This document shows, piece after piece, positions 1 through 7,303 of a DNA stretch of 7,701 nucleotides. Position 1 is the stretch's first letter. The number at the start of each line of letters is the position of its first letter. Position numbers and translations under genes: made by a program. Source of the stretch: an uncultured Oscillibacter sp. (GTDB lineage Bacteria > Bacillota > Clostridia > Oscillospirales > Oscillospiraceae); the NCBI GenBank assembly GCA_904393855.1, contig CAJFNE010000087.1, positions 1 to 7,701 on the forward strand. Direction: 5' to 3'. The notes beneath the pieces were generated by a model, which ran no database searches, was not told the origin of the DNA, and saw only the letters and a program-made list of their open reading frames with translations.

Positions 1-2587
1 CCACCAGGATCAGCTTCTCCTTGGGCCGGGTCATGGCCACGTACAGGATCCGCTGCTCCTCCGCCAGGTTCTCCCGCCGCAGCCGCTCCTCGATGGCCGT
101 CCGGGCCAGGGTGGGATAGCGGATCTTCCGCTTCAGGTCCACCCGCCGGGGACCCAGGCCCAGGGTGGGATGGACCAACACCGCCGTATCGAAGTCCTGC
201 CGGGAGAAGGTGTGGTCCAGGTCCGCCAGGATCACGATGGGGAACTCCAGGCCCTTGGATTTGTGGATGCTCATGAGCCGGACCCCGCTGACCGCCGCCG
301 CGGCGTGGGTCTCCGGGGCCTCTCCGGCGTCCAGCAGGCGGCGCAGGTGGGTCACAAAGGCAAAGAGCCCCCGGTACCCGCCGCTCTCGAACTTCTCCGC
401 GTGGCGGCTGAAGGCGATCAGGTTCTCCCGCCGCTCCCCGCCGCCGTCCATGGCGCCAAAGACACCCAGCAGATTGAAGGTGTTGTAGATATGCCACACC
501 AGCCGGTGGACGCTCATGTCCCGGGCCGCCAGACGCAGCTCCGCCAGGGCGGAGAGGAAGGACTGGCAGTCCTCGCCGCCGTCCGCCTCCACCGCGTCGT
601 AGAAGTCCCCCGCCGGGGTCTTGCCCCGGATCTCCGCCAGCCGGTCCGGGGAGAAGCCGAACACCGGGGAGCGGAGCACGGCGATCAGCGGCACGTCCTG
701 CCGGGGGTTGTCCACCAGCTCCAGCAGGGCCGTCATGACGGAGATCTCCATGGTGTGGAAGAAGTCGCCGCTCTCCTCAAAGGAGCAGGGGATGTCCCGC
801 TCCGCAAGGGCGGCGGCGAACACCGCCGTCCGGCTGCCGGGAGAACGCATCAGGATCACGATGTCCTCCGGCCGGCAGGGCCGCAAGCTCCCGTCCCCGT
901 CGGTGACGGGGCAGCCCTCGTCCAGCAGTCGCCGGATGCGCTCCGCCACGAAGCGGGCCTCCGCCTCCAGCTTCTTCACCGGGTGCTCCTCCCCCGCCGT
1001 CCGCTGCCGGGCGGTGAGCAGATGGAACTCCGTCTCGCAGTCCCGCCGCTCCGGATAGTAGGCCGCGCCGAAGTGCAGCGATTCGTCCTCCCCGTAATCC
1101 ATCTCCCCCATCTCCACGGAGAGGATGTTGGAGAAGAGGAAATTGGCGGCGTCCAGCACCTCCTGCCGGGAGCGGAAGTTCTTGGACAGCAGGATCTTCC
1201 GGGGCTCCCCCTCCTGGGCCTGGTCCCAGGCGGGATAGCGGCTGTACTTCTCCAGGAAGATCGTGGGGTCCGCCAGCCGGAAGCGGTAGATGCTCTGCTT
1301 CACGTCCCCCACGGTGAAGAGGTTCCTCCCGTCCCGGGACACCGCCTGGAAGATGGCGTTTTGCACCTCGTTAGTGTCCTGGTACTCGTCCACCAGGATC
1401 TCCTGATACCGGGCGGCCACCGTTCGGCCCAGCTCCGTGGGGGTCCCGTCCTCCCCCACCAGCAGCCGCAGGGCCAGATGCTCCTGGTCTGAGAAGTCCG
1501 CGGCGTTCCGCCGCAGCTTCTCCGCCCGGTAGCTGCGGGCAAAGTCCGCCGTCAGGTCCAGCAGGGCCAGCATGGCGGGGGCCACGGCCCGCAGGTCCTC
1601 CATGGCCTCCTCCCCGCTGACGTCCAGGATGTCCTCCAGCTTCTTCCAGTCCGCCTTGCAGCTCTCCCAGATCTGCTTGAGGGCCGCCACCTCCGGGTCG
1701 TCCTTACGGCCCCGGGGGGTGCTCAGCCGGGGAAACTCCACCTGGCCCGCCGCCCGGCGGGCCTCCTCCCAGCCCCCGGCCTCCGCCAGGAGCTGGAACC
1801 CCCCGGCGGCGGCGCGGAACTTCTCCCCATAGCCCGCCGCCAGGGCCGGGTCCCCGGCGGCCCGGTCCGCGCCCCGTCCCAGGGCCTCCGCCCAGTGGCC
1901 GGCCCGCCTGTGCACCATGGCCAGCAGCTCCCGGGCGTAGGGGGTGGCGTCGAAGCCGCTGTCCAGGTCCGTCCAGGCCGTCCGGTTTTCCGCCATCCAG
2001 CCCTCCGGGGAGGCGTGGCTCTGGAGCTTTTCATACAGCTCCAGCACCAGCTCCGCCAGGCGGCTGTCGTCCCGGCCCGCGCCCAGGGTGTCCGCCAGCT
2101 GTTCCCGGCCTGAATCCAGATGATCATAGAAGTCCTCCAGGGTCCGGTTCAGCACCTGCTGACGCAGCAGTTGGGCGTCGCTCTCATCCAGCACCCGGAA
2201 GTCCGGCGTTAGGGCGTGGCGGTCCTCCTCCCGGGCCAGCAGGTGGGTGTTCTCCCGCAGCAGCGCCGTGCAGAAGGCGTCCACCGTCTTGATGTCCGCC
2301 TGATACACCCGCAGCAGCTGACGTTTCAGGTGCCGGTCCTCCGGCGACTCCGCCAGGCGGCGGGAGAGCTCCTCCGCGATCTTCCCCCGCAGCTCCGCCG
2401 CGGCGGCCTTGGTATAGGTGATGATCAAAAAGTCATCCAGGCTGCAGTGCTCCTCCGTCACATAACGGAACAGCCGCTCCACCAGGACCTTCGTCTTGCC
2501 GGACCCGGCGGCGGCGGACACCAGCAAACTGCCGCCCCGGTTGCGCACCACTTCCTGCTGCTGGGGGGTCAATGTCAGCTTTGCCAT
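1..2587 (-). CDS. addA: AddA, helicase-nuclease subunit A of AddAB (3' end beyond window)
   Basis: This is the ATP-dependent 3'-5' helicase and nuclease subunit of AddAB, which resects double-strand breaks in the cytoplasm for RecA loading. The frame is open from the ATG at 2587 to the left edge, giving 862 codons. The family is about 1200 residues, so the C-terminal RecB-type nuclease domain lies outside the window. Superfamily 1 helicase motifs appear in order: a Q-motif-like TPQQQE (7-12), Walker A AAAGSGKT (25-32), TYTKAAAAEL (motif Ia), VDAFC (102-106), Walker B VDEYQDTN (D400, E401), GDVKQSIYRFR (motif III), KNFRS (motif IV), IHKSKGLEF (about 774-782, motif V) and YVAMTR (849-854, arginine of motif VI). 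The start MAKLTLTPQQ is a typical AddA N-terminus. The gene overlaps the end of addB by 13 bases, which implies translational coupling. An Ala/Gly/Arg-rich stretch around residues 215-300 is poorly conserved-looking but in frame. No frameshift was seen. Confidence 0.97.
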   Translation of the reverse strand, partial: MAKLTLTPQQQEVVRNRGGSLLVSAAAGSGKTKVLVERLFRYVTEEHCSLDDFLIITYTKAAAAELRGKIAEELSRRLAESPEDRHLKRQLLRVYQADIKTVDAFCTALLRENTHLLAREEDRHALTPDFRVLDESDAQLLRQQVLNRTLEDFYDHLDSGREQLADTLGAGRDDSRLAELVLELYEKLQSHASPEGWMAENRTAWTDLDSGFDATPYARELLAMVHRRAGHWAEALGRGADRAAGDPALAAGYGEKFRAAAGGFQLLAEAGGWEEARRAAGQVEFPRLSTPRGRKDDPEVAALKQIWESCKADWKKLEDILDVSGEEAMEDLRAVAPAMLALLDLTADFARSYRAEKLRRNAADFSDQEHLALRLLVGEDGTPTELGRTVAARYQEILVDEYQDTNEVQNAIFQAVSRDGRNLFTVGDVKQSIYRFRLADPTIFLEKYSRYPAWDQAQEGEPRKILLSKNFRSRQEVLDAANFLFSNILSVEMGEMDYGEDESLHFGAAYYPERRDCETEFHLLTARQRTAGEEHPVKKLEAEARFVAERIRRLLDEGCPVTDGDGSLRPCRPEDIVILMRSPGSRTAVFAAALAERDIPCSFEESGDFFHTMEISVMTALLELVDNPRQDVPLIAVLRSPVFGFSPDRLAEIRGKTPAGDFYDAVEADGGEDCQSFLSALAELRLAARDMSVHRLVWHIYNTFNLLGVFGAMDGGGERRENLIAFSRHAEKFESGGYRGLFAFVTHLRRLLDAGEAPETHAAAAVSGVRLMSIHKSKGLEFPIVILADLDHTFSRQDFDTAVLVHPTLGLGPRRVDLKRKIRYPTLARTAIEERLRRENLAEEQRILYVAMTRPKEKLILV

Positions 2588-5500
2588 GAGTCCTCATCCT
2601 CCAATCCAGCCCAGAACTCCTCCGCCTTCACCGGCAGAATGTAGCGCAGGTGATCGCCGTCCCGGCCGTCCTGGAAGTGGCAGGCATCCGCCCAATCGCA
2701 GAACTGGCAGGCGCTGTCCTCCTCGCTGTGGCCGCAGGGGTCCGCGTCAATATTACCCTGTCGGATCTCCTCGGCGATCTGGCGAAGCAGCCGGTCCACG
2801 TACCGCCCCAGCTTCCCCAGCTGGGCCGCCGAGGCGATGCTGCCGGAGAGGCTGCCGTCCCGGCCCACCCGCACAGGCAGATAGTGGGGCTCCGTCAGGG
2901 ACTCGTGCTCCATGGCCTGGAGCACCGCCGGCTCCGCCAGCAGCAGCCCCGAGCGGCGCAGCTGCTTCTCCCGCTCGCTCTGAAGCTTCTCCGGCGGGAT
3001 ATTCCGCTCGGCGGAGAGGATCTCGTCCCGGGCGGGCAGGTACAGCACCCCCGCCGGCTCCACGGGATGGCCGAAATAGGCGTCTCCCTCCTTCTGGAGG
3101 GTGAAGAGATACAGCAGCATCTGGATGTCCAGGCCCATCTTCACGGCGGAGAGGTCAAAGGCCTTCCTCCCGGACTTGTAGTCCACCACCCGCAGGTACA
3201 GCCTGCCGTCCTTGATCCAGCCGTCCACCCGGTCCACCTTGCCGCCCACCCGCAGCTCCCCGTCCGGCTCGGAGATCACCACCGCCGGCAGGTCCCCCCG
3301 GTCCCCAAAGGAGAGCTCAAAGGCAAGAGGTACAAAATCCGAGTGGCGCAGCTCCTCCGCTACCTGGTCCATGACGGCATAGGCCGTGTTCCGCAGGCGG
3401 CCGAAGAGATATCGGAACCGGGCATTCCGGGACTGGAAGTTGTGGAGTTCCCGCTCCACATATTGGTCGATGTAGCGCCGCACCAGGGCGTGGAGCTCCT
3501 CCTCATCCACCTGGGAGAAGCCCCCCCGGCCCAGCACCTCCCGGGTGACGTTCTCCAGCAGGAAGTGCAGGAAGGTGCCGATCTGGGGCGCGTCGAAGGC
3601 GGCGGGCTCCCGGGGCTTGGCCCGCAGGCCGTACTCCATGAAGTAGGCGAAGTGGCAGGACCGCAGCCGCTCCAGCCGGGAGGCGGTCATGGAGACCCGG
3701 TCCCCGTAGAGGGCCCGCACCGCCCGGCGGGAGAGACTCCCCCGCCGCAGGTGGGCCGCCCGCTCCATGGCGGACAGCCGGTCCGCCCAGGCCGGATTCC
3801 GGGCGAAATGCTGCCAGAGGGCCCCGCCGGGCCGCTGGCCCGCCGCCTCCAGAGCTGGAGTCTCAGCTGTCAAGCGATACTCCTTTTCGGTTCCCTCCCG
3901 CTCAACCCGGAGGGCGGGAAACAGCGTCCGCAGCCGGTCCACGATGAAAGCGGGCCGCAGCTCCGCGCCGGAGACATCCGTCACCGGGTAGCTGACCGTC
4001 AGCCCCTCCGTGGGCTGGGCCAGGGCCGCGTAGAGGTTCTGCAGCTCGATCCCCATCTGCTCCATGCCGGAGGGGGCCAGCTGGATACCCTGGAGGGCCA
4101 GCTCCTCCCGGTCGTCCTCGTTCAGCACGCCGCCGCCCTGTCCGGTACCCGGCAGCACGTGGTCGTTGGCCCCCAGCAGGAAGAGATACCGGGCCGTGTG
4201 CCGGTCGTTGCGGTTGATGCCGCTGACGGATACCTGATCCAGGGACACCGGGATGGTGCCCACGCTGTACTCCGCCAGCACCTGGGTGAAGAGCCGGGTG
4301 AACTCCTCCAGCTCCATGGGCTCCTCCCCCAGGATCTCCACGAACTGGTCCAGCACGCCGCAGAGGATCTCCCACAGCTGGGCGGTCTCCTCCGCCTCCT
4401 GCATCCGGCCGGCAGCCGCCTGGGTCCGCATCTGCTCCTCCAGGGCGGTCTGCAGCTCCAGCTCCTCCAAAAAGCTGTAAAGGATATTGACTTTCCCGCC
4501 CGCTGTCCGCTCGGCTTTCATACCCTCGGCCAGGCGCAGGAGCGGTCCCCGGACCTGGCGGCGCAGGGCGTTCACCTGGTCCAGCTCCGCCTGGCGGTCC
4601 TCGTTCCAGGGGGCGCCGTAGCCGTCGGGATTCTCCGTCCAGTCCACGTCCCGCAGCCACATCTGCCCGTGGATCTCCCACTTGAGGACATAGTTCTCCA
4701 GGCGGTCGCACTCCTCCGCCGTCAGCCCCGCCAGGCCGGTCTTCAGCCAGCGGAACATGTCGTCATACTCATAGCCGTTATTCAAGGAGGCCAGCACGCC
4801 GGTCAGCAGGCTGCACACCGGCTTCTCCAGGATGTCGCTGCGGCGGCTCAGATAGGCGGGAATCCCGTACCGCTCGAACACCGTCTCGATGGTGCCGGCG
4901 TAGTCCTCCATGTTCCGGGCGGCCACGGTGATGTCCCGGAAACGGCACTTCCCTGCGGCCACCAGCCGCAGGATGTCCGCCGCCGTCTGCTCCACCTCGG
5001 AGAAGACGTTGTCCGCCTCCCGCAGATGGATGGCGCCGCTGTCCCCGTCATAGGGGCGGTTCTCCCCGAAGCAGTACCGCTCCAGATGGTCCAGGGGGCC
5101 CTCCCCCGCCCGGGTCAGGACCTCCGTCTCCGCCAGGCACCCGGCCCGCTCCGCCAGGCGGAGCAGCTGGCCCAGGGTCTTCCGGGAGGCGGCGAACATC
5201 TCCTCCGGGCTGTCCGGCTCCCCCAGCAGCGTGACGGTGACGGACCGGGCCTGCCGCAGCATGATCTCCACCGTCCGCCGCTCCTGGGCGTTGAAATAGG
5301 TGAAGCCGTCGATGTAGACGTCTTTTCCCAGGACGTAGCCGGACTCCTCCAGATGCTCGCAGAGCTTCGTCATCCGGTCCCGGGCGTCCAGGCCCGGGCG
5401 GTACAGCCGGGCCTCATAGGCGCCGTAGAGCAGGCTGATGTCCACCAGCTTGTCCCGGGCGGCGCCGGAGATGTTCCCGGCCGTCTCATAGAGGCGCTCC

Positions 5501-5895
5501 GGCGTCACCGCATAGCTGCGCAGCTCGTCAAAGAGGTCCAGCAGCTGCCGCAGAAAGGCGGCCTTCTGGGAGGGCCGGCGGTACACCGTCAGGGTGGACA
5601 CCACCTCCAACAGCGCCTTTTGCAGCGTCAGCAGCTTCCCGCCGGCGTCCAGGGTCACCTGGGCCGCGCCGCCGGTGATCCCCAGCACCCGGTCCCCCAG
5701 CCGCCGGAAGCTCAGCACCTCCGCGTGGCGGCTGGCGGTGGGGCCGCAGGCCCGGCACAAATCCACCTCCGCCTGGTGGGAGGCATGCTCCGGCACCAGC
5801 AGGATCTGCTGTCCGGCGTCCCCCGCCGCCGCAATGCGGCGCAGGACCGTATCCGATTTTCCCGTCCGGGCCCGGCCCATCAGGATGGTCAGCAT
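2575..5895 (-). CDS. addB: AddB, helicase-nuclease subunit B of AddAB
   Basis: AddB partners AddA. It carries a RecB-type nuclease domain for the 5' strand and, by family knowledge, is involved in Chi recognition. The protein is 1106 residues, against 1166 in Bacillus subtilis. It opens with a Walker A-like GRARTGKS (7-14) in a degenerate helicase region. The C-terminal nuclease domain begins near Cys747 (RLRSCHF), followed by GTFLHFLLE, GKVDRVD (Asp888) and VVDYKSG (Asp905, Lys907), the candidate metal-binding and catalytic residues. Cys1063, Cys1066 and Cys1072 (CX2CX5C) together with Cys747 match the four-cysteine iron-sulfur staple of AddB. The frame extends upstream to 5958. The ATG at 5895 is preferred because MLTILMGRARTGK is the family N-terminus, because GGGGAGA lies 5 bases upstream, and because the ATGs at 5931 and 5934 fall at the promoter -10. 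It is the first gene of the operon, and addA overlaps its stop by 13 bases. Confidence 0.97.
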   Translation of the reverse strand: MLTILMGRARTGKSDTVLRRIAAAGDAGQQILLVPEHASHQAEVDLCRACGPTASRHAEVLSFRRLGDRVLGITGGAAQVTLDAGGKLLTLQKALLEVVSTLTVYRRPSQKAAFLRQLLDLFDELRSYAVTPERLYETAGNISGAARDKLVDISLLYGAYEARLYRPGLDARDRMTKLCEHLEESGYVLGKDVYIDGFTYFNAQERRTVEIMLRQARSVTVTLLGEPDSPEEMFAASRKTLGQLLRLAERAGCLAETEVLTRAGEGPLDHLERYCFGENRPYDGDSGAIHLREADNVFSEVEQTAADILRLVAAGKCRFRDITVAARNMEDYAGTIETVFERYGIPAYLSRRSDILEKPVCSLLTGVLASLNNGYEYDDMFRWLKTGLAGLTAEECDRLENYVLKWEIHGQMWLRDVDWTENPDGYGAPWNEDRQAELDQVNALRRQVRGPLLRLAEGMKAERTAGGKVNILYSFLEELELQTALEEQMRTQAAAGRMQEAEETAQLWEILCGVLDQFVEILGEEPMELEEFTRLFTQVLAEYSVGTIPVSLDQVSVSGINRNDRHTARYLFLLGANDHVLPGTGQGGGVLNEDDREELALQGIQLAPSGMEQMGIELQNLYAALAQPTEGLTVSYPVTDVSGAELRPAFIVDRLRTLFPALRVEREGTEKEYRLTAETPALEAAGQRPGGALWQHFARNPAWADRLSAMERAAHLRRGSLSRRAVRALYGDRVSMTASRLERLRSCHFAYFMEYGLRAKPREPAAFDAPQIGTFLHFLLENVTREVLGRGGFSQVDEEELHALVRRYIDQYVERELHNFQSRNARFRYLFGRLRNTAYAVMDQVAEELRHSDFVPLAFELSFGDRGDLPAVVISEPDGELRVGGKVDRVDGWIKDGRLYLRVVDYKSGRKAFDLSAVKMGLDIQMLLYLFTLQKEGDAYFGHPVEPAGVLYLPARDEILSAERNIPPEKLQSEREKQLRRSGLLLAEPAVLQAMEHESLTEPHYLPVRVGRDGSLSGSIASAAQLGKLGRYVDRLLRQIAEEIRQGNIDADPCGHSEEDSACQFCDWADACHFQDGRDGDHLRYILPVKAEEFWAGLEDEDSWQS
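2591..2602 (-). promoter_or_regulatory. addA ribosome binding site inside the addB 3' end
   Basis: Read on the minus strand, GGAGG (2602-2598) lies 10 bases and GAGGA (2595-2591) lies 3 bases upstream of the addA ATG at 2587. Both are within the last codons of addB. This supports the chosen addA start and coupled translation of the two subunits. Confidence 0.6.
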
Positions 5896-5929
5896 CTCAG
5901 TCTCCCCGCTTTCCGAATGGTTTTCTCTC

Positions 5930-5938
5930 ATCATACCA
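5930..5938 (-). promoter_or_regulatory. Extended -10 promoter for addBA
   Basis: On the minus strand the sequence reads TGG followed by TATGAT (5935-5930), a strong extended -10 element (TGn-TATAAT type). No good -35 hexamer stands at the expected distance, which an extended -10 can tolerate. The predicted start of transcription is near 5923, leaving a leader of about 28 bases with a ribosome binding site (GGGGAGA, 5907-5901) before the addB ATG at 5895. The promoter call is inferred from sequence only. Confidence 0.55.
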
Positions 5939-5975
5939 CATTTCCCCCGCCGCCGCATCCCCTTTTTCCCGGCGG

Positions 5976-6004
5976 TTGTCTTTTGGGCGGCGATGTGCTA
6001 TGCT
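5976..6004 (+). promoter_or_regulatory. SigA-type promoter for the DUF1643 gene
   Basis: TTGTCT (5976-5981), a 17-base spacer and TATGCT (5999-6004) form a SigA-type promoter. A TG at 5996-5997 makes it an extended -10. The predicted transcription start near 6011 gives a leader of about 26 bases containing AGGAGG (6023-6028). It lies back to back with the addB promoter. Confidence 0.6.
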
Positions 6005-6036
6005 GGAGAAAACTGTCGAAACAGGAGGAAGCCGCC

Positions 6037-6651
6037 ATGCACATTCCCCAGACCACCACGGACGCCCTGGACCTGGAGCGGTTCGCCCCGGCCCTGGAGG
6101 CCGCCCTGCAGCCGTCGCCGGACTATGACGTGAGCCGCTGGCTCTACGTGCCCAACACCTACTCGGAGTATCGGTACATCCTGGGCACCCGGGGGGAGAA
6201 GCCCCTCATCTGCATCGGCATCAACCCCTCCACTGCCGCGCCGGACGCCCTGGACCCCACGCTGAAGTCCGTGGAGCGCATCGCCCGCGCCAACGGATAC
6301 GACAGCTTCCTGATGTTCAACGTCTACGCCCAGCGGGCCACCCGGCCCGACGACATGGAGCCGGTATGCAACCGGCAGCTCCATGATGAGAACCGGCAGG
6401 CGTTCCGGTACCTGCTCTCCCTCTCCCCGAAGCCCGCGGTCTGGGCCGCCTGGGGGAACATCATCGAGAAGCGGGGGTACCTCATGGACTGCGTCCGGGA
6501 CTTCCTGGCGGACGGGGAGGCCGTGGGCGCCCGGTGGTACACCGCCGGCCCCCTGCTGAAGTCCGGCCACCCCCACCACCCGCTGTACCTGCGGAAGGAC
6601 ACTCAGCTGCTGCCCTTCGAGATTGCCGCCTATCTGCGCGCCCATCCCTGA
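6037..6651 (+). CDS. DUF1643 family protein
   Basis: This 204-residue soluble protein resembles the DUF1643 family, whose function is not established. Family-like blocks are LICIGINPSTA (57-67), DPTLKSVERIA (73-83), FNVYAQRAT (94-102), AAWGN (137-141) and SGHPHHPLYLRK (176-187). There is no signal peptide or membrane segment. The ATG at 6037 is chosen because AGGAGG (6023-6028) sits 8 bases upstream and a promoter lies just before it. The frame is open far further upstream, but only antisense to addB, and that part is not protein-like. The early GINPS block and the late HP..HPL block recall the two active-site motifs of the Mug/uracil-DNA glycosylase fold. That resemblance is my inference and not an assigned function. 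The gene is divergent from addBA and followed by a hairpin, so it appears monocistronic. Confidence 0.88.
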   Translation: MHIPQTTTDALDLERFAPALEAALQPSPDYDVSRWLYVPNTYSEYRYILGTRGEKPLICIGINPSTAAPDALDPTLKSVERIARANGYDSFLMFNVYAQRATRPDDMEPVCNRQLHDENRQAFRYLLSLSPKPAVWAAWGNIIEKRGYLMDCVRDFLADGEAVGARWYTAGPLLKSGHPHHPLYLRKDTQLLPFEIAAYLRAHP

Positions 6652-6664
6652 TGGGCGGAAAAAG

Positions 6665-6692
6665 GCCCCGCCGGAGACTGCTCCGGCGGGGC
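6665..6692 (+). terminator. GC-rich hairpin terminator after the DUF1643 gene
   Basis: A perfect 12-bp stem (GCCCCGCCGGAG, 6665-6676, pairing with 6681-6692) encloses the four-base loop ACTG and starts 13 bases after the DUF1643 stop. The downstream tract on the plus strand is only moderately T-rich (TCCGTTCCATTCC). Five A's (6659-6663) precede the stem, so the clearer U-tract belongs to minus-strand transcripts. The element may work in both directions. Confidence 0.7.
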
Positions 6693-6709
6693 TCCGTTCC
6701 ATTCCGGGC

Positions 6710-6737
6710 TTGACAAACTGGGAAAATACTGTATACT
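6710..6737 (+). promoter_or_regulatory. Near-consensus promoter of padR-hydrolase unit
   Basis: A perfect TTGACA (6710-6715), a 16-base spacer and TATACT (6732-6737) form a strong SigA-type promoter. The -35 box starts 17 bases after the upstream hairpin ends. Transcription should start near 6744, within the palindromic operator. The padR ATG at 6773 is preceded by GAGGAG (6759-6764), 8 bases away. Confidence 0.85.
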
Positions 6738-6753
6738 CAATGTTGAGTATACA
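6730..6753 (+). promoter_or_regulatory. Palindromic operator, probable PadR binding site
   Basis: Two perfect 11-base arms, TGTATACTCAA (6730-6740) and TTGAGTATACA (6743-6753), flank a TG centre. The palindrome covers the -10 box and the predicted transcription start and lies 19 bases before the padR ATG. This is the position expected for steric autorepression by a dimeric winged-helix regulator. AT-rich palindromes of this kind are typical PadR targets. Binding by this PadR is inferred. Confidence 0.8.
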
Positions 6754-6772
6754 AGTTTGAGGAGATGCTTTC

Positions 6773-7297
6773 ATGACGAAACTTCTGATTCTCGGCCTCC
6801 TGGATGAGGGCCCGCTCTCTGGCTACGACATCCAGCAGCGGGTGAACCGGGCGGACGCCCAGCGGTGGGGCGGCATCCTGCCGGGCTCCATCTACCACGC
6901 CCTGCGGAAGCTGGAGGAGGAGCAGTGCATCACCCTGGTCCAGGTGGAGCGCACGGGGCACCGGCAGCGGGCGGTGTACCGGATCACGCCACGGGGGCGG
7001 GAGCAGCTGCGCCTCCTGATCCTGGATGCCTTGCGGGACGCCGCGCCCTGCTACCCCACTACGCTGTACAGCGGCCTCTCCCTGCTGGACAAGGTCCCCC
7101 GGGAGCAGGCCCGGGCGGCGCTGGAGGAGCAGAAGCAGTGCCTGGAGGCGGAGTACCGCACCCTGGAGGCGGGACAGCGCTCCAACGAGGGCACCGAGGT
7201 CTCCCCCATGGCCCAGCTGACCATCGCCCACATGTTCGCGGTCGTGCGGCTGCAGCAGCAGTTCGTGGAGCAGCTGCTGGCGGCCTGTGCCTCGTAA
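6773..7297 (+). CDS. PadR-family transcriptional regulator
   Basis: This 174-residue protein is a dimeric DNA-binding repressor of the PadR family, two-domain (Vir-like C-terminal) type. The N-terminal winged helix spans about residues 1-80: LLILGLLDEGPLSGYDI (4-20), the recognition region LPGSIYHALRKLEEE (36-50) and a wing VERTGHRQRAVYRITPRG (58-75). The C-terminal part is strongly helical, with probable dimerisation helices around 106-135 and 146-172. The start at ATG 6773 agrees with the family N-terminus and has GAGGAG 8 bases upstream. It is the first gene after a strong promoter overlapped by a perfect palindrome, so autorepression is likely. An alpha/beta hydrolase follows after 6 bases and is the probable co-regulated target. 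The effector is unknown. The family assignment is firm, and the regulated function is inference. Confidence 0.93.
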   Translation: MTKLLILGLLDEGPLSGYDIQQRVNRADAQRWGGILPGSIYHALRKLEEEQCITLVQVERTGHRQRAVYRITPRGREQLRLLILDALRDAAPCYPTTLYSGLSLLDKVPREQARAALEEQKQCLEAEYRTLEAGQRSNEGTEVSPMAQLTIAHMFAVVRLQQQFVEQLLAACAS

Positions 7298-7303
7298 CAC
7301 CGT

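Noticed and set aside
170..1492. A 440-codon plus-strand frame antisense to addA.
   Set aside because: It has the same codon-aligned antisense effect over a clearly conserved helicase gene. The product is low complexity and has no motifs.
3902..4711. A 269-codon minus-strand frame inside addB in another phase.
   Set aside because: It is a Gly/Ala/Pro/Arg-rich shadow of the addB coding sequence without motifs, and the addB frame is intact throughout.
1..5895. Many recurrences of short words such as TCCGCCAGG and CAGCTCC, looking like dispersed repeats.
   Set aside because: They match frequent Leu-Ala-Glu and Glu-Leu codon combinations in biased codon usage, with no constant spacing or flanking identity, so they are not a repeat family or CRISPR array.
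2650..6651. A 4-kb open frame on the plus strand, antisense to addB and running in frame into the DUF1643 gene.
   Set aside because: Its codons are exactly aligned with the addB codons, so a stop would need a TTA, CTA or TCA codon in addB, and these are nearly absent in this G/C-ending codon usage. The part antisense to addB is rich in Pro, Gly, Leu, Gln and His with no recognisable domain. Only the portion from 6037 has a ribosome binding site and family-like sequence.
5998..6774. A 258-codon minus-strand frame across the DUF1643 gene and the padR promoter.
   Set aside because: It runs through the terminator hairpin and promoter, has no ribosome binding site or domain, and is a shadow of the DUF1643 gene.
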